NCBI GenBank assembly: GCA_943788725.1
Contig: CALSRJ010000001.1
Location: forward strand, 804,861 to 868,860
Length of the DNA stretch: 64,000 nucleotides
DNA from: an uncultured Flavobacteriales bacterium
GTDB taxonomy: Bacteria; Bacteroidota; Bacteroidia; Flavobacteriales_G; Salibacteraceae
Direction of reading: 5' to 3'
Under the pieces are notes generated by a model that did no database searches, had not been told where the DNA came from, and saw nothing but the letters and a program-made list of their open reading frames with translations. The translations under genes were made by a program, and so were the position numbers. Numbering within the stretch: position 1 is the stretch's first letter; each line of letters opens with the position of its first letter. Shown piece after piece: positions 35,976 to 46,000 of this stretch.

Positions 35976-36752
35976 TCACTCGACCGATATAAGCTCAACA
36001 TCAAACACTAAGGTCTCGCCCGGTCCGATTGAATTCCCAGCACCTTGATCGCCATAAGCCAATTGACTAGGAATGAAAAACCTGTACTTAGATCCTGGCG
36101 TCATTAATTGTACTCCTTCTGTCCACCCTTTAATGACTTGGTTCAGTCCAAAAGTAGCCGGTTGTCCACGCTTATAGCTGCTGTCAAAAACGGTTCCATC
36201 CAACAGGCGTCCTTCATAGTGCACGCTCACCTTGCTCGTAGCTTTCGGCTTTTCTCCGGCACCTTCTTGAAGCACTTCGTATTGCAGTCCGCTTGCTGTC
36301 GTCGTTACTTCTGCTCGTTCGCTGTTCTTTTCTAGAAAAGCAGCACCGTCTTTCTGCGCGGCAACCGCACGCTCTTGTATCATTCGTCCCATGTATTCAT
36401 TGAGAAACTGTTGTGCCTGAGCACCACTCATTTCTGGTTCTCCACCTATCAATGCATCGGCAACTCCCTTTGAAAGCGCAGTATAATTGATGCGCTTGAT
36501 ACCCTGGGCCTTAAAATTCTCTCCAAACGAAATCCCAAAGGCGTAGCTCAATTTGTCCAAGTCTTTCCCCATATCCACATCCGTCCCATACAGGTCGATC
36601 AGCATTTCCTGGTTCTCCAGGACCTGATCCACTTTGGCAGTCGTCTCTTGTTGTTGCTTCAATATTTCATCTTGTTTCGGAGCCGTAGCTTTTTGGGACA
36701 TCGCCATCGCCGAAACTCCAACCATACAGGTGATCATTACTATTCTCTTCAT
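35976..36752 (-). CDS. FKBP-type peptidyl-prolyl cis-trans isomerase (secreted)
   Basis: About 258 residues from the ATG at 36752. A signal peptide (MKRIVMITCMVGVSAMAMSQ) is followed by the helical FKBP N-terminal dimerisation domain (LSYAFGISFGENFKAQGI, MSGAQAQQFLNEY). The C-terminal FKBP domain shows SGLQYEVLQEGAG, VSVHYEGRLLDGTVFDSSYKR, QVIKGWTEGVQLM, YRFFIPSQLAYGDQG and ETLVFDVELISV. It resembles FkpA/Mip periplasmic isomerases that catalyse prolyl isomerisation of secreted proteins. The 31 residues upstream overlap the DnaJ gene and are rejected. Confidence 0.92.
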   Translation of the reverse strand: MKRIVMITCMVGVSAMAMSQKATAPKQDEILKQQQETTAKVDQVLENQEMLIDLYGTDVDMGKDLDKLSYAFGISFGENFKAQGIKRINYTALSKGVADALIGGEPEMSGAQAQQFLNEYMGRMIQERAVAAQKDGAAFLEKNSERAEVTTTASGLQYEVLQEGAGEKPKATSKVSVHYEGRLLDGTVFDSSYKRGQPATFGLNQVIKGWTEGVQLMTPGSKYRFFIPSQLAYGDQGAGNSIGPGETLVFDVELISVE

Positions 36753-36762
36753 CTCTCTTTTT

Positions 36763-37482
36763 CTATTTTGATAGTTTATCGTACGCTTCTTGCACTTGAT
36801 TAAATTTCTCTCGGGCTGCCTTGATAACATCCTCGCCCACATCACCTAGTCGGTCTGGGTGATACTTCTTCACCATCTTTCGATACGCGGTCTTAATTTC
36901 TTGCTGTGTAGCCCCTTTTTCAATTTCCAAAATGCGGTAGTGACGGTCGGTGTCCATATCGTACATCGCCTCTAAAGACTCAAGGTCCTTTTGTGAAATG
37001 CGCAGCAAACGGGCAATGTGCATGGCAGTTTCCCACTCGGCTCTATGCAACTCGCCGTCCGCATTCGCTATGCCCAGCAAGAAATGCATGAGTTGAAGTC
37101 GCTGTGGATGACTCATAAAGGCGTCGATCTGATGACAAACCGAAGCAAGCGGGATGTCCTTTTCAAGCAGGTCTTTTAAAACGCGAAGAAGTTCAAGGGA
37201 TTTGGTTTCTCCGAACTGCGCGATGAGGAATTGCTTTACGTAAGTCAACTCTGATTTGAGCACTTTTCCATCCGCCTTCATCATGGCAGCCGCCAGCACG
37301 AGTAGGCTCACAGCAAAGTCGCCCGCGTGGGTCTGACTACCGGGTTGACCGCCCGGTCGCACAACTTGAAGGGTTGCGTTATCCCATAGGTATCCAAGCG
37401 AAAAACCTACGAGCGCACCTATCGGCCCTCCAAAGGTCCATCCCAGGGCTCCCCCTAACCACTTTGCGTACTTATTTGCCAT
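36763..37482 (-). CDS. TerB-DnaJ domain protein (DjlA-like co-chaperone)
   Basis: About 239 residues from the ATG at 37482. The N-terminus is a glycine-rich hydrophobic hairpin (WLGGALGWTFGGPIGALVGFSLGYLWD), probably a membrane anchor. Residues ~65-165 are a TerB-like helical domain (LVLAAAMMKADGKVLKSELTYVKQFL, LLGIANADGELHRAEW). The last ~65 residues are a J domain with the YHPDRLG motif that stimulates Hsp70 ATPase. This architecture equals DjlA. It starts 10 bp before the FKBP gene, suggesting a folding-related pair. Confidence 0.9.
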   Translation of the reverse strand: MANKYAKWLGGALGWTFGGPIGALVGFSLGYLWDNATLQVVRPGGQPGSQTHAGDFAVSLLVLAAAMMKADGKVLKSELTYVKQFLIAQFGETKSLELLRVLKDLLEKDIPLASVCHQIDAFMSHPQRLQLMHFLLGIANADGELHRAEWETAMHIARLLRISQKDLESLEAMYDMDTDRHYRILEIEKGATQQEIKTAYRKMVKKYHPDRLGDVGEDVIKAAREKFNQVQEAYDKLSK

Positions 37483-37531
37483 TGTAAAGCCGCCAAATAT
37501 AATTGTTAACATTGCGGGAATACGGAGCTAA

Positions 37532-37954
37532 ATGCCAAAGGTCTTTAAATATCACCCGCCACCCATTCCATCCGCAGGAGTCTACTACTTTACCTCAGAT
37601 GCTGGAGTAGATGACGAAGTTCGCTTTGGCAGGAAGCAAGGCAATATACTGGCGGTCAACATCGTATTCGGCGTGTTGAATGACGAGTATGAAGGAGAGG
37701 AATACGTGCTGACCAACAAAGGAGAGTTCTATTCGGTCATGCTTACCCTTCAAGCCATCATTGCTGATTTCCAAGGTAAAAACCAAAGCGTTCACACCTA
37801 CGAATTCTCCGGCGAACCGAGGGATGAACATGAAAGTTTAGACATGCCTACCAAGCGCACAACCTTGTACCTGAAGTACGCAAAAAGGATCTTCCCAATC
37901 AGTAATTGGAACCACACCATGTCTGGCAACAAAGTTTCAATCGAAAGATTGTAA
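37532..37954 (+). CDS. Conserved-looking hypothetical protein (140 aa)
   Basis: 140 residues, no signal peptide and no membrane helix. The sequence (KVFKYHPPPIPSAGVYYFTS, ILAVNIVFGVLNDEYEGEEY, SVMLTLQAIIADF, RTTLYLKYAKRIFPISNW) alternates beta strands with a central helix. I do not recognise the family with certainty. It lies alone between the divergent DnaJ gene and tRNA-Ser. Coding is supported by the absence of competing frames and normal codon use. Function is unknown. Confidence 0.65.
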   Translation: MPKVFKYHPPPIPSAGVYYFTSDAGVDDEVRFGRKQGNILAVNIVFGVLNDEYEGEEYVLTNKGEFYSVMLTLQAIIADFQGKNQSVHTYEFSGEPRDEHESLDMPTKRTTLYLKYAKRIFPISNWNHTMSGNKVSIERL

Positions 37955-37982
37955 TCAGATTCGGATAATTCTTCTAAACGTT

Positions 37983-37990
37983 TACTTTTG
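37983..37990 (+). promoter_or_regulatory. -7 promoter element (TACTTTTG) for tRNA-Ser
   Basis: TACTTTTG matches TAnnTTTG, 12 bp before the mature tRNA 5' end. Confidence 0.6.
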
Positions 37991-38002
37991 CGCACCCATT
38001 AA

Positions 38003-38092
<90 letters not shown>

Positions 38093-38103
38093 ACCAAAAC
38101 GAA

Positions 38104-38127
38104 GACGCCCCATAAGGGGCGTTTTTC
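38104..38127 (+). terminator. Terminator of tRNA-Ser
   Basis: Stem ACGCCCC / GGGGCGT with loop ATAA, followed by TTTTTC. Confidence 0.85.
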
Positions 38128-38284
38128 ATTTACAGCAGCACAAGCCGAGCTCGCTCGAGCGAAGGGCTGATGAAAATGAAAACAGGGATGCGAAGCAGCA
38201 CCCTGAGTGAAGGTAGGGACCTCCCCCCTTTCGGGGATTAAGGAATTAAGATTGAAAAATAGCAATGGATGCGTGCTTGCACCC
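38128..38284. other. Palindrome-rich intergenic stretch downstream of tRNA-Ser
   Basis: No gene is supported here. It holds the perfect palindromes GAGCTC (38147-38152) and GCTCGAGC (38153-38160) and a C-rich/G-rich hairpin (around 38222-38236). The layout resembles tRNA-adjacent repeat elements. No second copy was recognised in the window, so repeat status is unproven. Confidence 0.35.
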
Positions 38285-41200
38285 TTACTCTGTGATGTAG
38301 AATTCTGTTCTACGGTTTATGGCGTGTTCTTCATCTGAGCAATCAACTCCATCGAAGCATCCATTGAGCAAACCGGCTTCTCCATAACCCTTGCCTTGAA
38401 TCCTAGAGCGATCGATGCCCTTGCGTACAATGTAATCTATTGACGCTTTTGCCCTGGCTTCTGATAGCTTAAGATTGAATTCCTCGGCGCCTTTGCTATC
38501 TGTAAATGACCTTACTTCAATACTCAATTTGGGATGTCGTTTGAGGAAATCGATGACCCTATCCAGTTCTGACAACTCCTTTTCACCGATCGTTGACTCG
38601 CCAAATGCGAAGTAAATTGGACGAAGGTCGGGATGTGCTATTCTCACTTCCTCCACAACGGTCTTTACACTGTCATTGCCTTCAGACATGGCAGAAACAA
38701 TCGGGCTCACCCAGATGCTTGGAGCCATGAAGGCAATGATATCTGCGCCGACGCGCCATGACTTCAATTCCTTTTCAGAATCCGAATCGAAGATGGACCA
38801 TGTGGCATCAGACAAAAGGGCCGTATCCTTATCATCCACCCGCAGGAAGTAAGTCTGTCCCTCCTTTAAACCATGGATATCAAACCGTCCCGATTTTGAG
38901 ACATGAAGTGTATCGATGGTAACACCCTCTTGATCTACGAGATAGAATCGCACGGCTCCATCTGGCAAGGTCGTATAGCGGAATTGACCGCTTGCAGAAC
39001 TTCTCAGATCAAAGGGGACGTCCTTTTCTACAATGCGCTCAATGGATGGTATATGGATAGGTGGCAGCAATATAAAGCGGTATTCGTTGAAATTGCGCAT
39101 ACTGGCCGTATCCGAAATATGATAGCGCGTGTCACGGATGTAAAGGGTGCTCTCCTCAAATAAGCCTATGTATTCTTTGCTCAGCCGAATCGTGTATGGC
39201 TTGCAATGCTCGAGTCCTTCGAAGATGAATTCACCCAAGCTATCAGTGGTAAGCCTCCCCAACCCGAACTCCATTCTCATTGAATATCAGCAACCTAACA
39301 TCCGCCAGCAAAATGTCTTGATGCAGGAATACTCCTTTCATCTCAACCTTGCCCATTTCGGGATCCTCATCCGAAGAGAGACGCACGCCGAAGCGACTCG
39401 AGTTCAAGGTAATCCTGCCATTGTTCAGGTGCACTTCCTCCCCTTCGGGATAGGCTTCATTGATCAAATAGACCCGTGCAGAATCAATGGTAGCAAGAGT
39501 AGAATCATTGATTGACAGGGTGTAGTCTGTGTTCACCTTTAATTCTTGGAATTCAAATTCTCCATTTACTGCCGTAGTGGTCGAATCAGGCTCGAGGCCA
39601 TCTTCATCGATGAGGTATAACTTCACACCTTCCTTTGGATCATTCCTATCGGTAAAGAAGCCGCTCAAACTCCAAGATTCATCCTTCTCCTCAATCAGGT
39701 CAAGCGGCATGGCCACGTCCTTGGGGAGATGGATAAATGTAAATTCATTGAAACGGTACACGGCGGCCGTGTCCTTTGGTTCTCTGTACTCATCCAGCAG
39801 GTAGATCTTACTTCCGTTGAAGAGGTCTGAATACGCTTCTGCAAGCCTCAGTTTGTACTCTCTGAAATACTCAACATCCTCAAAAATGAATTCGCCTGTG
39901 CTATCCGTGGTTGTGGTAGAAATGAACTCGCCATCCTGATCAAAGAGAGAAATGACAACCCCATCCTTTCCTTGTTCGTCAATCACGAACTTACCGACGA
40001 ACTGAGATCGCTTTCCACGAAACAATTCGGCATTGTCAAATGCAATTTCCTTGCTCGCGGTAAAAGCAAAACTTCCATCCTCCGTTTTTTTAGCAAAACC
40101 AACCACACCGCTGTCCGATGAAATAAACTCAATCGAAGCAAACTGCATGTCCATGGTATCATCGTCCAATACCCGAACGAGATACTCTTCATTTGCCCTC
40201 AACTTGTCAAAGGTGAACAGTCCCAAGGAGTCGGTAAGAACGGTATCACGAATGTCTTGCTCATCCAAAATTTCTAGGTTCATCGGGCCGGTAGCCAGTC
40301 CCTTGTACGAGAACTGGCCCACTACCGTTAGGTCAGACTCATCGAACTCGTCAATCGCAGGACGTACCGCATACTCTTTGGGCAGGTACTGGAATGAATA
40401 GGCATTAAAAAGTAATGTTCGGGCTGAATCCACTTTATTCCCTTCTTGGTCTAAGAAGTAGATCGTACTCTGATCGAATAGTCCCTCGCCCTCCTCACTC
40501 AATTTGACGATGTAGCTATCGTAGAAATTCAACCCCTTGAAAACAAACTTGCCGTCCTCGTCCGTGGTAGCAGCGCCGATCAAGTCGCCGTCCTCATTGT
40601 ATAAATTGAGGAGGACACTGTCTTGGGCCACTTTTCCGAGAAACAAACTTGCCGCGCAGATCTCCCTGTCCTTCGGCGTACTCGAAATCACCCAACTCTG
40701 CTGAGTGCACATTCAACGGATCGTGATATAGGATAGAATCAATCCTTTCCCGCTCGGTGAATCGAATGATATCGTCGCTGCCCGCCCCTCCAGACCTGTT
40801 CGACGAGAAATACCCATTGGTCCGGTCATCGCTCACTAACATTCCAAAGTCATCCCGATTCGAATTGAAAGGGAGTCCGATGTTGGTAATGTACTTCAAA
40901 TGACTTCCGTCAACAGAACCTACAAACAGGTCGAGTCCTCCAATTCCAGGGTGCCCATTGGATGAAAAGTACAAGAGGCTGTCCTTGGTATGCAGGTACG
41001 GAAACATCTCCTGTCCTTCCGTATTGACATCTCGTCCAAGGTTGATGGGAAAACCCCATCCTTTTTCTGCCCTCGCTTTTACCATATACAGGTCTGATTT
41101 TCCAAAACCACCGGGCATATCGGAGGAAAAATAGAGCACTTTTCCATCCGCTGACAGGGTCGGGTGACCCACGGAATAATTCGGATGGTTGAACCACATT

Positions 41201-42021
41201 CCTTCTGGCTTTGTCCACTTGCCGTCGACCTTTTTCGAGAAGAACAATTGGAAATTCAATGCACCTTCATCCCCTTCATCTGATCCAACATTCCTCGTAA
41301 ATACTGCTAAATCACCGGCTTCATTAAAAGCGATAGGGCCGTCGTGATATTTACTATTGAACGGCCCTTCCAGTGCTTGGACATCGATAAAATCACCCAG
41401 ACTATCCACTTCCGCTGTGAAGAGGTCCAAGTACGGCGTGCCCGTCCAATTCCATTCTCTTTTTATAGGAGCCGTTTGAGGACGTGAAGAGGTAAAAACA
41501 ATGGACTCGCCATAACGCACAGGTCCAAAATCCTGTTGGGGAGTGTTGGCCTTTAAAAACTTAAGTTCAAAATTAGCTGTATCCTGAATAATTCGGTTGT
41601 AGGACTCGGGATCGGCAAACTGCCGCAACACCCTCGAATCGTGGGGACGTTTTTCAGAATAGACCGCCAACCAGTGAAACGCTTCGTCGTACTTACCATT
41701 CACCTTTAGCACCTCGGCGTATTCGTAGAGGTCGATGATCTCGTGAAATCCTGTATTGATGACTTGCAGGTAGTACTTCTCCGCACTGTCCATTTGATTC
41801 AATCGACTGTAACTGATCGCCATGCCCCGCATGCCTTTTGGCGTCAAGTACTTGGAACGATAGAAGTAATCAATCGCCCCTCGATAATCGTAGTCTTCCA
41901 TGGCATCCAATCCCTTCTGCTCGATCCTCGATTGACCGTAAACGTCACAACCCAAGCTGAAGCCAACGACCAAAAGGACGAGGTACAGGGCTAAGTTTCG
42001 AATGTGGATCTTACACGTCAA
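38285..42021 (-). pseudogene. OmpA-family protein with PD40 propeller and Cna-B-like repeats, interrupted by two 1-base insertions
   Basis: Three frames (42021 to ~40633, to ~39252, to 38285) join into ~1244 residues if one base is removed from the T4 run at 40632-40635 and from AA at 39251-39252. From the N-terminus: a signal peptide from a TTG start (LVLLVVGFSLGCDVYGQ); TPR-like helices; PD40 propeller blades (VGHPTLSADGKVLYFSSDMP, LYFSSNGHPGIGGLDLF); three long composite repeats each beginning TTDxxGxFxF; and an OmpA domain (IYFAFGESTIGEKELSELD, VRSFTDSKGAEEFNLKLSEARAKA, RIQGKGYGEAG, INRRTEFYI) that binds peptidoglycan. This build resembles T9SS-associated OmpA proteins. It follows the PorP/SprF gene by 54 bp. 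Once corrected all domains are intact, so consensus errors are likely. Confidence 0.78.
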
Positions 42022-42075
42022 AAGGTCAGTCTAGTTAGCTTGGGGTCAGGTTAGGTTTTAGAGGCATAGGTGAAA

Positions 42076-43038
42076 TCAAAAATATCTTGGCGATCTCACT
42101 TTGGCCTTTTTCGCGTATTTAAAATCATAAGTGAGCATGACCTCATGGGTTCCGATGCTCTTGGTTAACAATGCAGAAGTAGGAAGGTCAAACGAATAAC
42201 CCACTTTTAATTGCTCTGTAAACGAAAAGGCAGCGAGGATACCCACTGCATCTCTCATTCTATACATGGCTCCGAGCCAAAGCCTTTCCTTGATCAAAAA
42301 ATTCGCTGTAACATCCACCTCTATTGGCGCGTCGGGAACAGCCTTGATCATGGTCGATGGCTTGAATTGAAGATCGGCACCTAAGCCAAAGAAAGCCCCG
42401 GCAATCAGGTAATAGTGACGTCTTTCTGTGGCTTGGGCTTGCGTAATCCTCACCTGATCCTGGTAAAAATCGCTTTCCAAAAGATTGGGAATCGAGACAC
42501 CGACATAATATTGAGGCTGGACGTAATAAGCACCAAACCCAACGTTCGGAATCATCTTGGTTCGGGCGTCACTTGAGAAGGAAGCGTCTTCGTCAACCGT
42601 AGCCAACTCGCTTAGCCGCGTTGATCTGTAGTATGCCCCTGCTTTCAAACCAAGGGACAGGATTCCCTCTTCACCAAGTGGCATGCGATAGGCAAAATCG
42701 CCTGAAAACTGCAAGTCCGAATTTGGACCGATACGGTCGTTCAATAAGGTCATTCCCAATCCGATGTGTTGACTCAGAATAGGTGTATGCATTGTAAGGG
42801 TCTGCGTTGTTGGAGCTCCCTCGAGTCCAACCCATTGATGCCGAGTTATGCCGGTAATGGTCAAGGCCTCACTGCTCCCTGCATATGCGGGGTTAACAGA
42901 CAGCGTATTGTACATGTAATGCGTAAACTGTGGCTTTTGCTGAGCAAATACCGAAATCGGAGCAAGTACGACCATGCAAATCGCAGCCCACTTACGCAGG
43001 AGCTTTCTACCCAATATATGTGCGCTTACTTTCCCCAT
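42076..43038 (-). CDS. PorP/SprF family type IX secretion membrane protein
   Basis: 320 residues with a signal peptide (ending ISVFAQ). The family opening QKPQFTHYMYNTLSVNPAYAGS is almost diagnostic. Later barrel segments include LSVNPAYAG, HQWVGLEGAPTTQTLTMHTP, IGLGMTLLNDRIGP, LSLGLKAGAYYR and a C-terminal MLTYDFKYAKK. PorP/SprF proteins are outer-membrane barrels that interact with the T9SS and with the secretion or attachment of type B substrates. It starts 1 bp after the giant adhesin gene, so it is the likely dedicated partner of that protein, as SprF is for SprB. Confidence 0.93.
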   Translation of the reverse strand: MGKVSAHILGRKLLRKWAAICMVVLAPISVFAQQKPQFTHYMYNTLSVNPAYAGSSEALTITGITRHQWVGLEGAPTTQTLTMHTPILSQHIGLGMTLLNDRIGPNSDLQFSGDFAYRMPLGEEGILSLGLKAGAYYRSTRLSELATVDEDASFSSDARTKMIPNVGFGAYYVQPQYYVGVSIPNLLESDFYQDQVRITQAQATERRHYYLIAGAFFGLGADLQFKPSTMIKAVPDAPIEVDVTANFLIKERLWLGAMYRMRDAVGILAAFSFTEQLKVGYSFDLPTSALLTKSIGTHEVMLTYDFKYAKKAKVRSPRYF

Positions 43039-43039
43039 C

Positions 43040-46000
43040 TCAACGGTTCAAATAGATGTATCCGGACGATTCATCGCCCTCTAAGGTAAGGATGTAGAAG
43101 TAAGTTCCTTCAGGAAGCACACCATTCCCTAGTGAAAATGAACCCACGGCATCCTCTCCCCCCCAGTTATTATCGTATGGTTTCTGTTCGAATACTTTGT
43201 TGCCCCATCGATTGAAAATGGTCAAAGCATTATCAGGAAATTGATCCAAACCAACGATCACGAATAGATCATTGACACCATCACCGTTCGGTGAAAACCC
43301 TTGAGGAATCAAGAACGGTGCGTCTTCCTCACAGAGGAAAGGATCTAACCAATCCGGAATACCGTTCTCATCGCAGTCGTCCCAAACGCCGTCCTTGTTA
43401 CGGTCCACTTCCGCGGAGTCGAGCAGGCCGTCGCCATCGCTGTCCTCGTCCAAGTAATTTGCTATTCCATCCTCATCCGGATCGTCGAGCGTGAATACGC
43501 AATCTCCCTCATCTCCTACTACTTCCAAGCTGTCTGGAATCGTATCCCCATCGCTGTCTTGATCTAAATGATTCGGGATGCCATCACCATCAAGGTCGCC
43601 ATATCTTTCGTAAAAATCTGGAATACCGTCTCCATCCGAATCCCTGGGAGTGATGGAGAAGGATACGAAAGAAGTATCGCAAAGAGAAGGAACGCGTTGG
43701 TCACAGACCCTGTAGGTCAGGGTATCCGCACCACAAAATCCGGAGGCTGAAAGGTATGCGATGGTATCTGTCCCCACCAAAGATGCCACTCCATTGCCCG
43801 GAGGAAGCACAACTTCTACCAGCAATCCATCGGCATCAGGATCTGAATCGTTTAGGAGAACCGCCGTATAAATGAAGGTCGAGTCAGCGCCTATTCCAAC
43901 GTCGGGCTGAGCCGTCGGTGGATTGTTCGGCGACAGGACTATATTGATGAATACCGTATCCGTATCGCAGAGACTAGGAACACCGTCATCACATATCGAG
44001 TAGAGAATGGTATCTGCACCCAAGAAAGATACAGGAGGGGAATAGCTCAAGCTATCGCCATTCAAAACGGCAACGGTGCCACCACTTGTTGGGCCACTTA
44101 TGATGGTGGTGGTCAAGAGATCATCCTCCAAATCCGTATCGTTGAATTGCACATCTATGACCGCATCAATGGTGTCCTTGTAAAATTCAGCCACATCTGA
44201 AAGGGCCACTGGAGCATCATTCACAGGAGTAATCGTGATGTAGATGAAACTCGAATCGCAAGCTTGCTCGCCCGCTACTTCGCACACGGAATAGCCAATC
44301 GTATCTACACCAAAGAAATCTACGGGGGCATCATAGCTAATCTGCAGGCTATCCAAATTCAAGAAAGTCGCTGTGCCGAGTGTTTGGGAGGAAAAGATAA
44401 TTCCAATGTGCAAAGCATCTCCATCAACGTCTGTGTCATTCAACAGCGGAGCAATCACCACCCCTGAAGTGTCTTCGCTGACCGTGATAGAGTCAACCAT
44501 CGCCACCGGCGCATCGTTTATTGGCATAACGGTGATGTACACCGTGTCCGTATCGCATAAATTTGGAAAACCATCGTCACAAACGGAATAGATCAAGGTG
44601 TCAGCACCGTTAAAATTGGAAGGAGGGATATAAACGATGCTATCCCCATTTAGCACAGTGGCAGTGCCACCACTAGTAGGTTGGGTGATGATGTTCGAAT
44701 ACAAGGAATCCAATTCTGGATCTGTGTCATTGCCCAAGACGTCGATGGTATCCCCCGGAGTATCCTCTGAAACGAACGCGTTATCCGTTGCAGCAACGGG
44801 TGCATCATTTATGGATGTTACCGTGATGTAAACGGGTGCAGAGCTGCAAAGCGATGGCGTTCCATTGTCACATATTTGATAGATCAACGTATCCAGCCCA
44901 AAGAAATTCGTGTCAGGAGAATAGGCAATATCCACACCAGATAGGGAAGCAACACCATGATATGGAGATGTCAAAATGGACGTGGTAAGGCTGTTGCCTT
45001 CTACATCAGAGTCGTTCGACTGCACCGTGAAAATATTCCCAAGTGATTCTTCTACTACGCTGACCGTATCATTCATGGCTACTGGGGCATCGTTTACAGC
45101 GGTCACCGTAATGAACACAGTGTCGGTATCGCAGAGACTTCCTACATCGCATACCGAATAGACCAGCGTATCGTTTCCAAAATAATTCGAATCTGGCGAG
45201 TAAGAAATGGAGTCGTTATTCAAGACAGAAAAGGATCCATGCCAAGGGCCGCCGATGACGGAGGTAGTCAACGCGCTTCCTTCTACATCGCTGTCGTTCG
45301 ATTGCACATCGACCACGGCATTGGTCGTGTCTTCGGTGACCGTGAACAAATCCACCACAGCTTCCGGAGGATCGTTCACCGGGGTTACAGTAATGTATAC
45401 CATGGCCGTGTCACAGGCAGAAGGAGATCCATCATCGCATACCAAGTACTGAATCGAATCCAGTCCGTTGTAATTCAGATTAGGCGAATAAAGAATCGAA
45501 TCTCCAAAGGATACCGTGTCAGATCCATTGCTGGACGAAGTCAAAATTGTAACGGTAAGTCCGTCATTTTCCAAGTCCGAATCGTTGAGCAACACGATGA
45601 ATACTGCATCCACAGCATCTTCATTTACCGTTACCGTATCGTTCAAGGCAATCGGAGCGTCGTTGACGGGTGTCACCGTGATGAACACTGTATCCGTATC
45701 GCACAATGCTGGTGAGAGCTGATCGCACACGCTGTAGACGACCGTGTCGTTGCCAAAGAAATTCGCATTCGGCGTATAGCCAACGGAATCACCCACGACC
45801 CATTCAGATCCAAAAGCAGCACTTTGAATAATGGAAACGAGGAGGGCATCACCGTCTGGATCCACGTCGTTGGCTACTACATCCACATAGCCTTGGGGGT
45901 CGTCTTCTGTAACCGTTAGCGCATCGTTGGAAGCGATGGGGGCTCGGTTGATCAGCGTTAAAAATACCTTGACCGTATCGCAATTGCCGCAGGCATCGCA

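Noticed and set aside
45239-45715. Long plus-strand frames opposite the cadherin-like repeats (also 44264-44831)
   Set aside because: They recur with the repeat period and are antisense to a confidently identified protein.
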